NCBI GenBank assembly: GCA_023443925.1
Contig: JAEZSL010000137.1
Span: forward strand, 1-24,349
Source: Bacillota bacterium
GTDB taxonomy: Bacteria > Bacillota_A > Clostridia > Lachnospirales > Lachnospiraceae
Direction of reading: 5' to 3'
Length of the DNA stretch: 24,349 nucleotides
Shown in pieces: positions 22,680-24,349 of the stretch. Position 1 is the first letter of the stretch; every line of letters begins with the position of its first letter. Under the pieces are notes generated by a model. The model worked only from the letters and a program-made list of their open reading frames with translations. It did not search any database and had not been told where the DNA came from. The translations under genes were made by a program, and so were the position numbers.

Positions 22680-23870
22680 TTAGTTGCCGGACAGAGCGGT
22701 ACTATCTTTGTAGAAGAGACCTGTTTTTATGCGACCAGCGGCGGACAGTCTGCAGATACCGGTATTATTTCAACTGCGGAGGCAGAATTTGAAGTTGAAG
22801 ATACCGTTAAATTACAAGGCGGTAAAATTGGTCATGTAGGAAAAGTAACCAGAGGTATGTTTAAAGTAACCGAAGAGGTTAAATTAGCGATTGATCTGGA
22901 AAAAAGGCTGGCAACCGGCAAAAACCACAGTGCTACCCATCTGCTTCAGAAAGCTCTCCGTCTGGTGTTGGGATCCCATGTTGAACAGGCTGGTTCCCTG
23001 GTTACCAGTGACAGACTCCGTTTTGACTTTACCCACTTTTCAGCTCTGACCAGAGATGAAATCAGCAGAGTTGAAGCAATTGTCAATGAAGAAATAGCGA
23101 AATCCCTGCCGGTTCATACGGATATCATGACAGTGGAGGAAGCCAAAAAAACCGGTGCCATGGCATTGTTTGGTGAGAAGTACGGTGACAGTGTAAGAGT
23201 TGTTACGATGGGCGATTTCAGCAAGGAACTTTGCGGCGGTACCCATGTTAGCAATACCGGTTCTATTATGGTATTAAAAATCGTATCCGAAACAGGCGTT
23301 GCAGCCGGTGTAAGAAGAATTGAAGCACTTACTGCGGCAGGGGTATTTTCCTATTATAGTGAGTTAGAGAATGAATTAAATCATGCGGCGAAAACAGCCA
23401 AAACCGAACCGGTTAATCTGGCAAAACGTATTGAAACATTGCAGGATGAAATTAAGGCCTTACAGTCTGAGAATGAAAAACTGAAAAATAAACTGGCAAA
23501 AGATGCCCTGGGTGATGTTATGGATCAGGTAACGGATGTCAAAGGGGTTAAACTGCTGGCTGCCAAAGTGCCGGACGTTGACATGAACGGATTGCGTAAC
23601 CTTGGTGACCAGTTAAAAGATAAACTGGGAGACGGAGTTGTTATTCTGGCATCTGCAAAGGAGGATAAAGTAAATCTTATTGCAATGGCAACGGATAACG
23701 CAATGGCAAAAGGAGCCCATGCCGGCAACCTGATAAAGGAACTTGCTGTTTTAGTCGGCGGTGGCGGCGGCGGACGCCCTAATATGGCACAGGCCGGCGG
23801 CAAAAATCCTGCCGGAATGGATGCGGTAGTTGAAGCGGCACCAAAAGCTTTGGAGAACCAACTGAAATAA
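22680..23870 (+). pseudogene. alaS: Alanyl-tRNA synthetase, editing and C-terminal part after the in-frame stop
   Basis: This continues in the same frame directly after the TAA: LVAGQSGTIFVEETCFYATSGGQ, then the editing site HSATH (in GKNHSATHLLQ) and CGGTH (KELCGGTHVSNTG), a coiled-coil stretch, and a glycine-rich C-terminal domain (GGGGGGRPNMAQAGG). With the first part it makes 879 residues, the normal AlaRS length, with no sign of decay. As a separate gene its first standard start is ATG 22857, with AGAGG only one base away from it and the beginning of the editing domain lost. Readthrough, a sequencing error or a recent nonsense mutation is more likely than an evolved split gene. Confidence 0.8.
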
Positions 23871-23880
23871 ATTATCCTTT

Positions 23881-23915
23881 CTTGTCTCAGAGGAAAGTTC
23901 GTCCTTTGAGACAAG
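23881..23915 (+). terminator. Long hairpin after alaS
   Basis: CTTGTCTCAGAGGA (23881-23894) pairs with TCCTTTGAGACAAG (23902-23915) over 14 bp with one G-T wobble and a 7-nt loop, ten bases after the alaS stop. There is no T-tract, so it is probably a 3' end stabiliser or a terminator of non-standard type. Confidence 0.6.
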
Positions 23916-23997
23916 AACCCGGCCGGGGATGCACATGAACACGCACAAGGCTATATCCTTTAAAAGATTGTCACTGTTGTGACAGCGCGTCAGTACT

Positions 23998-24024
23998 AGA
24001 GTCTGACAAATCAGACTCTTTTTT
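23998..24024 (+). terminator. Intrinsic terminator
   Basis: AGAGTCTGA (23998-24006) and TCAGACTCT (24011-24019) form a perfect 9-bp stem with a CAAA loop, followed by TTTTT. It is a standard intrinsic terminator for the alaS transcript. A smaller hairpin, TGTCAC/GTGACA (23969-23984), lies just before it. Confidence 0.88.
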
Positions 24025-24349
24025 ACCTCTGATTATGATATACTTATTTATTTGTATATATTGCACAGAAATACATGTGATTCCCGGTGTTTTACATCAG
24101 CCTGCATAAAGAATAATCGGGGGGAAGAAAATTCCTGTCATTCTGCAGTGAGATCTGTTAACGTTTGTTATTCCCTGTTGATCACATTGCTTATTTGTCA
24201 AAAAGTTTCGGCGAAATTTTTACTAAATTATTCATAAAAAATTATTTTCATGAATAAAAAATGGTTGACGAAACAGAAATTTATGCTATAATCTAAATAG
24301 TGCTATTCAAAAAATACCCAAACAGTTGTATAGGCACAATACACAACTG
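24025..24349. other. Intergenic region to the window end; dyads and outward promoter
   Basis: No gene is supported; the one short open frame here has no ribosome site or recognisable product. An inverted repeat, TTATTCAT (24228-24235) and ATGAATAA (24250-24257), lies just before the promoter at 24265 and could be its operator. At the very end CAGTTGT (24323-24329) and ACAACTG (24343-24349) could form a hairpin at the 5' end of the next transcript. Confidence 0.4.
24265..24292 (+). promoter_or_regulatory. Promoter reading out of the window
   Basis: TTGACG at 24265-24270, a 16-bp spacer and TATAAT at 24287-24292. It would drive a gene to the right of the window, with transcription starting near 24300. 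Confidence 0.65.

Noticed and set aside
22600..22860. Frameshift in alaS
   Set aside because: The frame before and after the stop is identical modulo 3 and the protein continues in register, so it is a nonsense codon and not an insertion or deletion.

Overview
The window reads as a low-GC chromosome segment of an anaerobic Clostridia member, probably Lachnospiraceae. The basis is AT-rich intergenic DNA, strong AGGAGG ribosome sites, consensus SigA-type promoters, and the style of the AlaRS, acetolactate synthase and lipoprotein genes. This placement is an inference; no search was run. Every gene I accept lies on the + strand.

Left edge (1-3202): the 3' part of a urocanate hydratase gene (histidine degradation), then a catabolic-type acetolactate synthase whose open frame has a long, repeat-rich N-terminal extension of doubtful reality.

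Centre (about 3540-20776): an accessory locus built around a nitrogenase-like system. A consensus promoter and an attenuator-like leader precede an amino-acid-type ABC uptake set (lipoprotein, M20 amidohydrolase, two permeases, no ATPase). After a 53-bp tandem repeat array come a NifH-type iron protein, a first NifD/NifK-like pair, NifB and a small NifX-type protein. A second, paralogous uptake set follows (lipoprotein, two permeases, ATPase), then a sulfonate/nitrate-type permease and a degenerate ATPase with no binding protein, and finally a second NifD/NifK-like pair. All twelve P-cluster-type cysteines are present across the four D/K subunits. Pair 2 keeps both cofactor-ligand positions (Cys275 and His442 of Azotobacter NifD). 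Pair 1 keeps the Cys but not the His. Neither keeps the Gln191 and His195 that serve N2 reduction. No nifE, nifN, nifV or molybdate transporter is visible.

My reading is that this is not an N2-fixation cluster. It looks like a twin nitrogenase-like reductase with its own NifB cofactor supply and dedicated import of a small organic substrate. The M20D hydrolase, cystine-type uptake sets and SsuBC-like genes together suggest an organosulfur compound, which would make it comparable to methylthio-alkane reductase. That is a hypothesis from context, not something the sequence proves.

Right edge (20777-24349): a strong hairpin and a 21-bp tandem array, a perfect consensus promoter, then alaS interrupted by one in-frame TAA with the frame continuing intact after it. 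Terminator hairpins and an outward-facing promoter close the window. The window carries four tandem arrays with unrelated units (18, 24, 53 and 21 bp), all in or next to 5' regions of genes.
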